Assembly (NCBI GenBank): GCA_028281495.1
Contig: JANQJU010000007.1
Coordinates: 62,001 to 126,000, forward strand
Direction: 5' to 3'
DNA length: 64,000 nt
Origin: SAR324 cluster bacterium
GTDB lineage: Bacteria > SAR324 > NAC60-12
Part shown: piece after piece, positions 17,416-25,896 of the stretch
How the letters are laid out: every line of letters starts with the position of its first letter
Position numbering within the stretch: position 1 is the first letter of the stretch
Notes under the pieces: model-generated
What the model was told of the DNA's origin: nothing
Database searches by the model: none
The model's input: only the letters and a program-made list of their open reading frames with translations
Translations under genes and position numbers: made by a program

Positions 17416-19839
17416 TTAAATCTGCCGCCGATCTGGCACTTCCGAGGGGGTATTTTCTTCCAGGAAACGATACAGGCCACGAAGCAAGTCTTGATGCTGA
17501 TTACGGATTTCATCGGGTAGGCTATCGATAACTCGAATGAGGGCTTGAAACAAAGGAGGGCGAGCCGGGACCGCTTCTTCCAGACTTTCGAGTTCAAACT
17601 TGGTGCCTTCTACAATGCGGGAGTAATCGACCTTTTTGGTGGTGCCCGTGTGCGGTTTGTGAGGATTGGTGCGGTAAAGTTGGAAGTAGATCACCGGCTC
17701 GGTATTTTTACTGAATGGGGTTTCACCTAACACTAAGATGGTATCCAAGTCCGTTTGTAGATAGATAGCAGAATCTTCAAATGATTTGATCACACTATTG
17801 CCATCCACATTCACTCCAACTTTGTGATTTGTGGTTTTGAGATAACCCGCTTCGGAATAAAATTTAAGGGTCGCCTCGGCTAAAGCCATAAAATCCTCAT
17901 ATAGACTCAGCCGTAGACCTCCATGATTGAAGAAACTCTTTTGGAGGTTGGGGATTTTGATTTCGTAAACGGTGGTTTTGAATTCCCTACCAAATCCAAC
18001 CCAATCCACTGCTGCATTGTCGAGCAGCCCGTCTGTTTGGTCAGGAGCGCGAGGCACGATGTCGGGTTCCGGTTCGGGCAAGTCTTCGGCTTCTAGCAGC
18101 ACGGGTTCTTTCTTTTGCCCTAGTTTGAACTTATTGGCCAAGCTGCTCAGGGCTTTTAGGAAACCACTTCCCGGTTTTTCTCCTTCTTCTTTGGCATGCT
18201 CAACATGCACTCGGACGGTATTTGCCGTGTACTTTTCTTCGGCTTTTTGCTCACTGGCAATATCGGAAGTGCGTGTGTTGGCTCCCGATGGCAGTTCTCC
18301 ATCGAGCTTTTCGCTGCGTTTGACCTTCAAAATTTCTTTATGCACCCACTCGGCGATGGTGGCCACTTGGTTGAGAGACAAGCTATCCAGCAGAGCCTTT
18401 TCTGATTCTCGGGCTTTTTTGAGTGAGGCTTGCAGATGAGGGTCCGCGTCGGACAAAAATGCCTCGCCTCGACTCATTACCGAATACTGTGTTTTATTCG
18501 GCAATTTAGATTTGTCATATTGTGTATCCTCGCCTTCTAAAGTGGAAAAGATTGTGTCCAGTTGTTGATAAATTTTGATTTTAAGTCCTGTGTACTGTGG
18601 AATTTTAACACCACCTTTTAACATGTTCTGGATATCTTGCTGATACAGCTCCGAAAAAAGCCACAGTCTCAAGTATCGATCTTTCCATGTCAAATAGGTT
18701 TGCATGTAAGTGTCGGCATATAAGCCAAACACGAATACTTGAAACCGTTTCACGATCAATTTGTAATTGTGTGCCTTGCGGAACAACGGATTTTGTTGGG
18801 CTAAAATCCGTTGAATGTTAGGAGCTAAAGTCTTTCGGGTCCATGTGACATTTTCCTGAACAGAACGAGGGAATAAATTTTTGATCGCTTTTAACGATTC
18901 TTCCGCATAGCGAAGAAGGGCTTCTTTTTGTTGGATAGCGTCTTTTTCATTCATCTCAGCAAAAAGGTCACTGGTAGATAACATGTTGCGAGTGATCTTA
19001 TATGTCCCGAAGGCCTTCGCTCCATAAATTCGGACGATCTTCTCTTTCACAGTCACATCCCCCATGAAGAATAATTTGAGCTTATCGAGCAAGCTTTGAG
19101 GGGTTTTATAAAAAGGATGAACCGCCTGAAGTTCTTTCAATTGTTGGGGAGAAAGCTGATTCAAGTAATCTTGCAACCCTTTGCACATAGCCAAGGCTTC
19201 TTGAACGCTGATTTCATCAAAACGGCAACCATCCTCTGCCACTATCAATGGAAATGCGTCCGATTCCATATCCGCAGATTGTAATTTCTCCGGTTGAGAG
19301 AGTTCATCATTGAACTTTTCCTGCAATTGAAAAAAGTAATTCACCGAAAGCACTAACAACGGATGATACGCGGGTTGAGCATGTTTGGGCTTGGTGTCGG
19401 CAACATGAGGAGGCTTAACGGCTTCAGGGGGTTTGGGCACAGGCTTTGTGGTCACCGGTTTTGCGGCAATTGGTGCTGGGAAGGGAGATGAATACGACGT
19501 CGTGGAAAAGCGAGACAATCCTTCTTCTGGAGATGGGAAAATATCGATCAAGTTGTCCAACTGTACGGTCCGCACTGCATCTAAAGAATTGGCACTCAAA
19601 CTACACATACCAAACCGTTTTTGACGGGTGGCAACCGTTTTAAACAAAGACATGATCACTCCAATGCCTTTGGAGTCCAACCCACGCATGGCTTTGTAAT
19701 CGATTAAGATTCCATCAATGGTTTTCTCATCAAACCGTGCGAGCACATAACGACGGATTTCTTCCATTCGGTCCCATTCTAGCTCGCCTAAGATGGAAAC
19801 AATGCAAACGTCTTGTTCAAAACGATGCTGCAATTTCAT
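17416..19839 (-). CDS. Very large STAS-domain protein (partner-switching type)
   Basis: An 807-residue protein read from the ATG at 19839 (MKLQHRFEQD), preceded by GGGGGAAC. Residues 1-110 form a STAS domain of the anti-sigma-factor antagonist type, with the phospho-acceptor Ser at about residue 56 in GLDSKGIGVI. A Pro/Lys-rich linker (about 120-165) leads to a long mainly helical region (about 165-640), then an acidic/proline stretch. The last 170 residues are probably alpha/beta and I do not recognise them. STAS proteins are reversibly phosphorylated by HATPase-type kinases; a receiver-HATPase fusion is encoded 3.4 kb away (23198-24145). The usual STAS antagonist is about 110 residues, so most of this protein is an effector or scaffold of unknown role. 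Confidence 0.75.
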   Translation of the reverse strand: MKLQHRFEQDVCIVSILGELEWDRMEEIRRYVLARFDEKTIDGILIDYKAMRGLDSKGIGVIMSLFKTVATRQKRFGMCSLSANSLDAVRTVQLDNLIDIFPSPEEGLSRFSTTSYSSPFPAPIAAKPVTTKPVPKPPEAVKPPHVADTKPKHAQPAYHPLLVLSVNYFFQLQEKFNDELSQPEKLQSADMESDAFPLIVAEDGCRFDEISVQEALAMCKGLQDYLNQLSPQQLKELQAVHPFYKTPQSLLDKLKLFFMGDVTVKEKIVRIYGAKAFGTYKITRNMLSTSDLFAEMNEKDAIQQKEALLRYAEESLKAIKNLFPRSVQENVTWTRKTLAPNIQRILAQQNPLFRKAHNYKLIVKRFQVFVFGLYADTYMQTYLTWKDRYLRLWLFSELYQQDIQNMLKGGVKIPQYTGLKIKIYQQLDTIFSTLEGEDTQYDKSKLPNKTQYSVMSRGEAFLSDADPHLQASLKKARESEKALLDSLSLNQVATIAEWVHKEILKVKRSEKLDGELPSGANTRTSDIASEQKAEEKYTANTVRVHVEHAKEEGEKPGSGFLKALSSLANKFKLGQKKEPVLLEAEDLPEPEPDIVPRAPDQTDGLLDNAAVDWVGFGREFKTTVYEIKIPNLQKSFFNHGGLRLSLYEDFMALAEATLKFYSEAGYLKTTNHKVGVNVDGNSVIKSFEDSAIYLQTDLDTILVLGETPFSKNTEPVIYFQLYRTNPHKPHTGTTKKVDYSRIVEGTKFELESLEEAVPARPPLFQALIRVIDSLPDEIRNQHQDLLRGLYRFLEENTPSEVPDRRQI

Positions 19840-20013
19840 AGAGTTCCCCCGATTTTTGCATTGATTTTCTCGCGTTGGGTCAACTGTACGCCTGTTCGCT
19901 AGAATACAGAAATTTGGGTAACAAAGGCAATTTTGAAAATTTGTCTCATCGTAATTTTGATTGAAGCAACAAAATGATGCGAATCTATCGGTCCGATTGG
20001 AGGAAAGGAAGGG

Positions 20014-20490
20014 ATGCGAACGTATGTAGTGGTGATACTGCTGGGAATGCTCAGCATGAGTGGATGGGGATGGGACGATATTTCGGCCCAAACCTATCGA
20101 GAGCGTCAGTTACAAAAACGCTTCCGACAAAAAACCCGTAAACCCACTCAGGAAGAACGGGAAGCCCGCCGCCGGGCCTGGGAACGAATCCGACAACAAC
20201 GAGAAGCGGAATCCTTCCAATTTAGGGAAGCCCAGCTGAATCGGCAAAGAATCTATCAACAGCAATTGGCTCAGCAACAAGCGCCAAGAACGTTCCATCG
20301 AAGCCGTGTGGAGCGCCAAGCAGAAGATTTAGAGAAGAGTCGAAGGCAATCCTCAAAGGCCTCACGGTTTGAGGCAGAAGAGCGGAAACGCAGGGAGCTT
20401 CTCCGTCAAAAGCAATACAAGTATCGTTTCCGCAATAAGCTGCAACCGAAGGTCCCCCATTACGATCTCGATTTTCGGCGACGCCCCTAG
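20014..20490 (+). CDS. Small exported Arg/Gln-rich protein of unknown function
   Basis: A 158-residue protein with a short signal-peptide-like N terminus (VVVILLGMLSMSGWGW, possible cut after ISA). The remainder is extremely rich in Arg, Gln and Glu, with long helical runs such as RERQLQKRFRQK and EEREARRRAWERIRQQRE, likely one extended charged helix or coiled coil. GGAGGAAAGGAAGGG stands just before the ATG. Low-complexity, basic exported proteins of this kind are common and not assignable to a family by eye. It is divergent from the STAS gene and convergent with lon. Confidence 0.65.
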   Translation: MRTYVVVILLGMLSMSGWGWDDISAQTYRERQLQKRFRQKTRKPTQEEREARRRAWERIRQQREAESFQFREAQLNRQRIYQQQLAQQQAPRTFHRSRVERQAEDLEKSRRQSSKASRFEAEERKRRELLRQKQYKYRFRNKLQPKVPHYDLDFRRRP

Positions 20491-20558
20491 TTTCATAGGG
20501 ACGCCGTTACAGATTCCGAATCGCATTGAATCGGGATATATGAAGGAAGGGGAGAGAT

Positions 20559-22964
20559 TTAAGAGATGTTAGGTTGTGCCACCATTTCTGGCTGCATGCT
20601 GTTGAACGTACCAACCGCTGTGGCAAAAGGTTTAGGAAAGCGTTCTAAATTGAGATGAAGGGCCTCATCCACCGAAGTCACGATATGAATTTTGAGTTCT
20701 TTTTTGATCTCTTCCGGGATCTCTGAGAGATCTTTTTCGTTATCTTGAGGAATGATCACTTCTTCAATGAACCCTCGTTTGGCAGCAAGCAACTTAGCCT
20801 TCAATCCTCCGATTTCTGTTACATGGCCACGCAAAGTGATTTCTCCGGTCATAGCCACATCGTGACGGATCGGGATTTTGGTGAAGCTGCTGACAATTGA
20901 AGTGATCAAGGCCAAACCAGCGGAGGGACCGTCTTTAGGAATAGCACCTTCCGGGAGATGGATGTGCAAATCGGTCTTATCGAAAACACCTGCGTCGATT
21001 CCCAAATAGGCGGCATTGGCACGTACGTAAGAGAAAGCTGCTTGTGCTGACTCTTGCATCACATCTCCTAGTTTTCCGGTAAGAGACAGGGCTCCACTGC
21101 CGTGCATCAAGCCAGCTTCCACCATCAACAATTCACCCCCCAATTGAGTCACACCCAAGCCTACCGCAGTACCCACTCGGTTCTCATCTTCCTTCGTATC
21201 GTGTTGGAAAGGAGGCACTCCTAACAGCTTATGAATCATTTTTGGGGTCACCACCATGTTTTTGGAAGCTTTTGATCGGACCAATTGGGTTACGATTTTA
21301 CGGCAAACTTTACCCACTTCGCGCTCTAAACTTCGCACCCCAGCTTCGCGGGTGTAACGTGAAATGATTTCAGTGATGGCTTTGGTTTGGAACTTTAGCT
21401 GCTTGGCTTCCAAGCCATGTTCGGTGCATTGTTTGGGGACCAAAAATCGAGTGGCAATTTGATATTTTTCCAACTCCGTATAGCCAGAGAGCTGGATCAC
21501 CTCCATTCGGTCAAGCAATGGAGCAGGAATGTCTTGGGTGGAGTTGGCTGTGCACAGAAACAACACATCCGATAAGTCGTATTCCACCTCCAAATAATGA
21601 TCCATGAAGGTGTTGTTTTGTTCAGGGTCCAATACTTCCAACAAGGCGGCGGAAGGATCACTCATGGTGCTTTGGTAAAGTTTATCCACCTCGTCCATCA
21701 GCAACACAGGATTTTTGCTTTTGGCTTTCCGAATCGATTGAATGATCTTGCCCGGAAGTGCTCCAATGTAAGTGCGACGGTGCCCACGAATTTCTGCTTC
21801 ATCGCGAACGCCGCCTAAGCTCATTCGGACAAAATTGCGGTTTAGGGATCGAGCGATCGATTTGGCGAGTGAGGTTTTTCCAACCCCCGGGGGGCCAACA
21901 AGACACAGGATGGGACCCTTGAGTGCTCCTTTGAGATGAGCAACCGCAATGTATTCCACAATCCGCTCTTTCACTTTTTCTAGGCCGTAGTGATCTTCGT
22001 CGAGAATCTTTTGAGCATGCTCGAGATCGAAATTATCATCCGAAGATTTTTGCCAAGGCATGCTGACAAGCCATTCAATGTAATTTCGCACGACGTTGGC
22101 TTCCGAGGACATAGGTGACATCAATTTTAGTTTCTTGAGTTCTTTTAAGGCCACGTCTTCCGCTTCGGTTGTCATTTTGGCTTCTTTGACTTTTTGTGTC
22201 AGTTCGTCCAACTCGGTGCGGGATTCATCGATCTGACCGAGTTCTTTTTGGATCGAGCGCAACTGCTCTTGGAGGTAATCTTCTTTTTGAGAACTGGCGA
22301 CCTGATTCTGAACCTGCTTCTTCAACCGGTCCTCTAGTTGACGCACTTCCAATTCCTCCTGTAAAATGTAGTGAATGAGTTGTAAGCGTTCTTGAGGAGG
22401 CAGGGTTTCAAGTAATTGCTGTTTTTGTTGACGAGTGAGTTCTAGCAGAGGAGCAAGGTAATCAGACAACTGAACCGCATCTAAATTTTGGACCGTTTCT
22501 AATTTTTTTTCAGGAATGCGGTGTTTCAATTCATCCGCATGTTTGGCCAGGAGGTGCCTTACTTTATCCGCCCAGTCTTGGCATTCTTGAGAAATGGGGT
22601 ATTCATCCAATACGGGTTCGACTTGAGCCACATACATTCCCATATCCCATTCAGTCCGAATCACCCGCGCCCGTTGTTTGGCTTCGAACAAAGCTTTGAC
22701 AGTGCCGTTCGGTAGGCGCATGATTTGTAGGATTTTTCCAATCGTCCCCACTGTGAATAAATCCTCTTGTTGGGGGTCTTCTGTAGTGGAATTCGTTTGG
22801 GTGATCACAAAGATTTGTCGATCGGTTGCCAGCGCTTTGTCCAAGGCTTCCATTGAGGGTTTTCGACCAATGAAAAACGGGACTGTCATCATCGGAAAAA
22901 TCACTTCCTCTCGCATGGGCAGCATGGGCAGCACGGTGGATCTTGAAAATAAAATACCAGGCAT
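20559..22964 (-). CDS. lon: ATP-dependent protease Lon
   Basis: Lon degrades misfolded and regulatory proteins in the cytoplasm. The 801-residue product has the N-terminal LON substrate domain (about 8-205, VLPMLPMREEVIFPMMTVP), a coiled-coil region, and an AAA+ module. The Walker A is GPPGVGKT at 357-364 and the Walker B is LLMDEVDK at 421-428. The C-terminal protease has the Ser-Lys dyad: Ser681 in PKDGPSAGLAL and Lys722 in GGLKAKLLAA. Length and spacing are those of a complete bacterial LonA. The start ATG has GAAAGGAA upstream. The 224-bp gap to the divergent receiver gene should hold its promoter; no clear heat-shock site was found. Confidence 0.97.
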   Translation of the reverse strand: MPGILFSRSTVLPMLPMREEVIFPMMTVPFFIGRKPSMEALDKALATDRQIFVITQTNSTTEDPQQEDLFTVGTIGKILQIMRLPNGTVKALFEAKQRARVIRTEWDMGMYVAQVEPVLDEYPISQECQDWADKVRHLLAKHADELKHRIPEKKLETVQNLDAVQLSDYLAPLLELTRQQKQQLLETLPPQERLQLIHYILQEELEVRQLEDRLKKQVQNQVASSQKEDYLQEQLRSIQKELGQIDESRTELDELTQKVKEAKMTTEAEDVALKELKKLKLMSPMSSEANVVRNYIEWLVSMPWQKSSDDNFDLEHAQKILDEDHYGLEKVKERIVEYIAVAHLKGALKGPILCLVGPPGVGKTSLAKSIARSLNRNFVRMSLGGVRDEAEIRGHRRTYIGALPGKIIQSIRKAKSKNPVLLMDEVDKLYQSTMSDPSAALLEVLDPEQNNTFMDHYLEVEYDLSDVLFLCTANSTQDIPAPLLDRMEVIQLSGYTELEKYQIATRFLVPKQCTEHGLEAKQLKFQTKAITEIISRYTREAGVRSLEREVGKVCRKIVTQLVRSKASKNMVVTPKMIHKLLGVPPFQHDTKEDENRVGTAVGLGVTQLGGELLMVEAGLMHGSGALSLTGKLGDVMQESAQAAFSYVRANAAYLGIDAGVFDKTDLHIHLPEGAIPKDGPSAGLALITSIVSSFTKIPIRHDVAMTGEITLRGHVTEIGGLKAKLLAAKRGFIEEVIIPQDNEKDLSEIPEEIKKELKIHIVTSVDEALHLNLERFPKPFATAVGTFNSMQPEMVAQPNIS

Positions 22965-23100
22965 CCTGATTCCTTTCTCAATGAAGTATTTTCAGTGTAA
23001 CAACGCAGTAATCAATCTCATTTTTAACCCATATTCCGTAAAAAAACACTATTAATCCAAGAATGGACTCGTAGCTGCATAAGCCCGGAAAGGTCCTAAA

Positions 23101-23119
23101 ATTGCTTGATTAAAGCAAT
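23101..23119. promoter_or_regulatory. 7-bp inverted repeat upstream of the receiver-HATPase gene
   Basis: ATTGCTT (23101-23107) and AAGCAAT (23113-23119) form a perfect inverted repeat around five bases. It lies about 80 bp before the receiver-HATPase start in the space shared with lon, so it may be an operator. No protein can be named. Confidence 0.25.
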
Positions 23120-23197
23120 AAAGAGTGAGAAAGCACAATGTTTTTCACTATAACTCCCGTTTAGGTTGCGGAAATCCAAAAACACGGAGTGAGGCTC

Positions 23198-24145
23198 ATG
23201 GAACCTATCTTACGAATCTTGTTGATTGATGATGATGCCAGCCTAATCATGCTCTTGGCTAAGTATCTGAATGGTTTAGACTATCAAGTGACAACTGCTG
23301 GAAACGGTCAACAAGGACTCGATCTTTTTTTTGAGTCGCATGCCTATGATGCGGTGATCACTGACATCAAAATGCCAGAAGTGAATGGTTTGGAGGTACT
23401 CAAACGGATTCGTCAAGAAGACGAAGAAACTCCAATTATTCTAATGACGGGGCATAGTGAAATCGACACCACTATCGAAGCCTTACGTATGGGGGCTTTG
23501 GATTTTATTTTGAAACCCTTCAATTTGAAAGAGCTGGAAGAGGTTCTCAAAAAAATCCGAACGATCCGCCATATGCTTCAAGAGCCTCTTAAGGTGATTC
23601 CGTATGTACAACAGGATGAAGTCCAAGTGGTTATTCCTAGTCACACGGAGCTGATCAACAGCTCCGTGATTTATTTCCACTCGCGGTTCCGCCCCTTTTG
23701 TCAAAGTTATTATGTGGATCACAACAAGATCAGTTTGTGTCTACAAGAAGCCCTCACCAATGCCGTGATTCATGGGAATTTGGATATCGACTCGGAAGTC
23801 AAAGAAGCGGATTGGGATGAGTTTGATGCGTTGGTGAAAGAACGAGAAAAAGATCCACAATATGGACAAAAAACGGTGTCTCTTTATCAGCAAGTGGTCG
23901 CGCGAAACGTCGAAGAAAATGGGGAGGCCACTTCGGTGATGGCTTTGGAGTTTACTGTGGAAGATCAGGGCAAAGGTTACGACACCAGCTTGTTGCCTGA
24001 TTTCAGTGATCCCTTGGCTTTACTTTCGGTGAGTGGGCGGGGGCTGCTGATCATTCACTCGTTTATGGATGAGGTGAGATGGAACGAAAAAGGAAACCAA
24101 ATCACGATGGTCAAATATTTGCAGCCTCCTGATGAGGCCGCTTGA
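23198..24145 (+). CDS. Response regulator receiver fused to an anti-sigma-type HATPase
   Basis: A 315-residue fusion. Residues 1-120 are a CheY-like receiver with acidic pair D11/D12, phospho-acceptor D56 in TDIKMPEVNG, T84 in LMTGHS and K107 in LKPF. Residues about 140-312 are a GHKL ATPase of the RsbW/SpoIIAB type: N-box LCLQEALTNAVIHGN (about 180-194), G1 VEDQGKGYD (about 254-262), G2 SGRGLLIIHSFMDEV. An insertion of about 45 charged residues separates the N-box from G1. The family phosphorylates STAS partners or binds sigma factors, so the large STAS protein nearby is a plausible partner. The ATG at 23198 is preferred; a GTG nine bases earlier is possible. No DNA-binding domain is present. 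Confidence 0.85.
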   Translation: MEPILRILLIDDDASLIMLLAKYLNGLDYQVTTAGNGQQGLDLFFESHAYDAVITDIKMPEVNGLEVLKRIRQEDEETPIILMTGHSEIDTTIEALRMGALDFILKPFNLKELEEVLKKIRTIRHMLQEPLKVIPYVQQDEVQVVIPSHTELINSSVIYFHSRFRPFCQSYYVDHNKISLCLQEALTNAVIHGNLDIDSEVKEADWDEFDALVKEREKDPQYGQKTVSLYQQVVARNVEENGEATSVMALEFTVEDQGKGYDTSLLPDFSDPLALLSVSGRGLLIIHSFMDEVRWNEKGNQITMVKYLQPPDEAA

Positions 24146-24148
24146 GTT

Positions 24149-24673
24149 TCAATCGCCTTCAAATTCAACAATCGAAAATACCGGATAATTGGAAAGCACT
24201 TTGCGTCCTCCTAAATCGGGCAATTCGATAATAAAAGCGCATTCTACTACCTCACCTCCAACATTTTCTACGAGATGGCACGCCGCATTCATGGTTCCGC
24301 CTGTGGCGATCAGATCATCTACCATCAGCACTCGACTGCCTTGAGGAATGGCATCCACATGAATTTCCAAGCGGTCGTTGCCATATTCCAGTTCGTAATC
24401 GATCCCAATTGTTTCTCCGGGCAAGCGGTTGGGTTTACGTACAGGCACAAATCCAATGCCCATCTGAGTTGCCAAAGCCGCTCCTACGATGAAACCACGA
24501 GATTCGATTCCAGCTATCAAGTCCACTTGTTGGTCTTGATAACGTTTGGCTAAGACATCGATGGATTCCCGCAGCCCCTCCCCATCTTTCAATAAGGTCG
24601 TGATGTCACGAAACATGATTCCTGGTTTTGGAAAATCGGGAATTGTGCGAATTTTGGCTTTCAAATGCTCCAT
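24149..24673 (-). CDS. apt: Adenine phosphoribosyltransferase
   Basis: APRT salvages adenine to AMP using PRPP. The product of 174 residues starts at the ATG at 24673 ([18 protein letters not shown]), preceded by AAGGAGAA; the open frame further up is non-coding in appearance. Signatures are [11 protein letters not shown], the flexible-loop region [11 protein letters not shown], and the PRPP-binding loop [30 protein letters not shown] completes the family pattern. Length is typical. It converges with the receiver-HATPase gene with only 3 bp between them. Confidence 0.96.
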   Translation of the reverse strand: MEHLKAKIRTIPDFPKPGIMFRDITTLLKDGEGLRESIDVLAKRYQDQQVDLIAGIESRGFIVGAALATQMGIGFVPVRKPNRLPGETIGIDYELEYGNDRLEIHVDAIPQGSRVLMVDDLIATGGTMNAACHLVENVGGEVVECAFIIELPDLGGRKVLSNYPVFSIVEFEGD

Positions 24674-24778
24674 ACTTCTCCTTTGCTGTGAGTTGATGAA
24701 TAAGAAAACGAGGGGCACCATAACACAAAACTTTTGGGTGCTCAAATGGAGTCGTCCGGATAGGGAACCTCCTGTTGT

Positions 24779-25867
24779 GTGATCTCTTATGACATGTTTC
24801 ACTCCTTCAATAAGATGAGTATTCAATCGATGCCAGGCTCCTTGGCCACAGAGAGCAATCAACCCATGACTTCCATTGTGATGCCCGTTCGCAATGATGA
24901 AACCACTTTAGAAGATTGTCTCCAAAGCATCCTCCATCAAACGCAAACGAATTGGGAATTGATTGTGGTCGATGACGGTTCTACTGACCGTAGCCCACAA
25001 GTCTTAGCAGCGTATGCTCAACGGGATGCCCGGGTTCGAATTTTCCGAACGCCTCCTCAAGGTATTGTCTCCGCACTCAATTTGGGACTGGAGCATACAC
25101 GAGGTCATTACATCGCTCGGATGGATGGGGATGACCTGATGCTCCCAACCCGTTTAGAAAGCCAACAACAATTTTTAGAAAGCCATCCGCAGATCGATCT
25201 CATCGGTAGCCTGGTACAAGGCTTGCCCCATACCACGCTTTACCACGAATGGCACAATCGCTTGCTCACCGATGCCGAGATTAAAACAGAGATCTTTGCC
25301 GAGTGCCCTCTCTTACATCCCACGTTTTTCGCGAAACAGGAGTTTTTTAAACGTCTCAAGGGGTATGCCCAGGTTCCATGGGCTGAAGATTACGATCTAG
25401 TCTTGAGGGCTTATCGCCAAGGAGCCGCTTTTGGGAAGGTTCCCGAAGTTTTATTAAAAAAGCGAGACCTGCCTCAACGTTTGTCGCGTACAGACCCTCT
25501 TTATAAACGTCCTGCAATGTTCCGAGCCAAAGCGCATTACTTTCAGCAGGAAGGATTTCCGTCTGGCAAATCCTCGATCTTGATCGCAGGGACAGGACCG
25601 ACTGGACGTCAGTTGGCGGTGGCATTGCAAGAATACCAAATTCCACTTGCCGGATTTGTAGACAATCGGGTAGGCCCCCCTAATCGTACTGTGATGGGAC
25701 TGCCTGCCTATGGTTTTCCGCACGCGATACCCCAGGAATTTCTTCAGCAAATGCAAAACTGTTTTCTAGCGTTGGCAGTCGGTGAAAATGCCGGGCAGGC
25801 TGCATTGATTGCACAGTTGGAACAGCATGAATGGCAATGTGGCCAGGATTTTCTTCGGTTCATCTAG
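24779..25867 (+). CDS. GT2 glycosyltransferase fused to a Rossmann-like C-terminal domain
   Basis: The first 250 residues are a family 2 glycosyltransferase (GT-A): [48 protein letters not shown] (DGDD metal motif) and [15 protein letters not shown]. From about residue 262 there is a second module beginning [16 protein letters not shown], a GxGxxG-type nucleotide-binding loop. GFVDNR and VMGLPAYGF follow, resembling the N-terminal part of PglD-like sugar acetyltransferases or CoA-binding-like domains. The start is uncertain: GTG at 24779 is the longest, with ATG at 24794, 24815 or 24866 (MTSIVMPV) also possible; the last fits the family best. Sugar donor and acceptor are unknown. It stands alone, divergent from apt. 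Confidence 0.8.
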   Translation: MISYDMFHSFNKMSIQSMPGSLATESNQPMTSIVMPVRNDETTLEDCLQSILHQTQTNWELIVVDDGSTDRSPQVLAAYAQRDARVRIFRTPPQGIVSALNLGLEHTRGHYIARMDGDDLMLPTRLESQQQFLESHPQIDLIGSLVQGLPHTTLYHEWHNRLLTDAEIKTEIFAECPLLHPTFFAKQEFFKRLKGYAQVPWAEDYDLVLRAYRQGAAFGKVPEVLLKKRDLPQRLSRTDPLYKRPAMFRAKAHYFQQEGFPSGKSSILIAGTGPTGRQLAVALQEYQIPLAGFVDNRVGPPNRTVMGLPAYGFPHAIPQEFLQQMQNCFLALAVGENAGQAALIAQLEQHEWQCGQDFLRFI

Positions 25868-25896
25868 CTAGGCTTCCAGAGTCCGACGGAAGGTTA

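Noticed and set aside
20480..20558. Bidirectional terminator between the Arg/Gln-rich gene and lon
   Set aside because: CCCTA/TAGGG is too short a stem and no T-tract follows.
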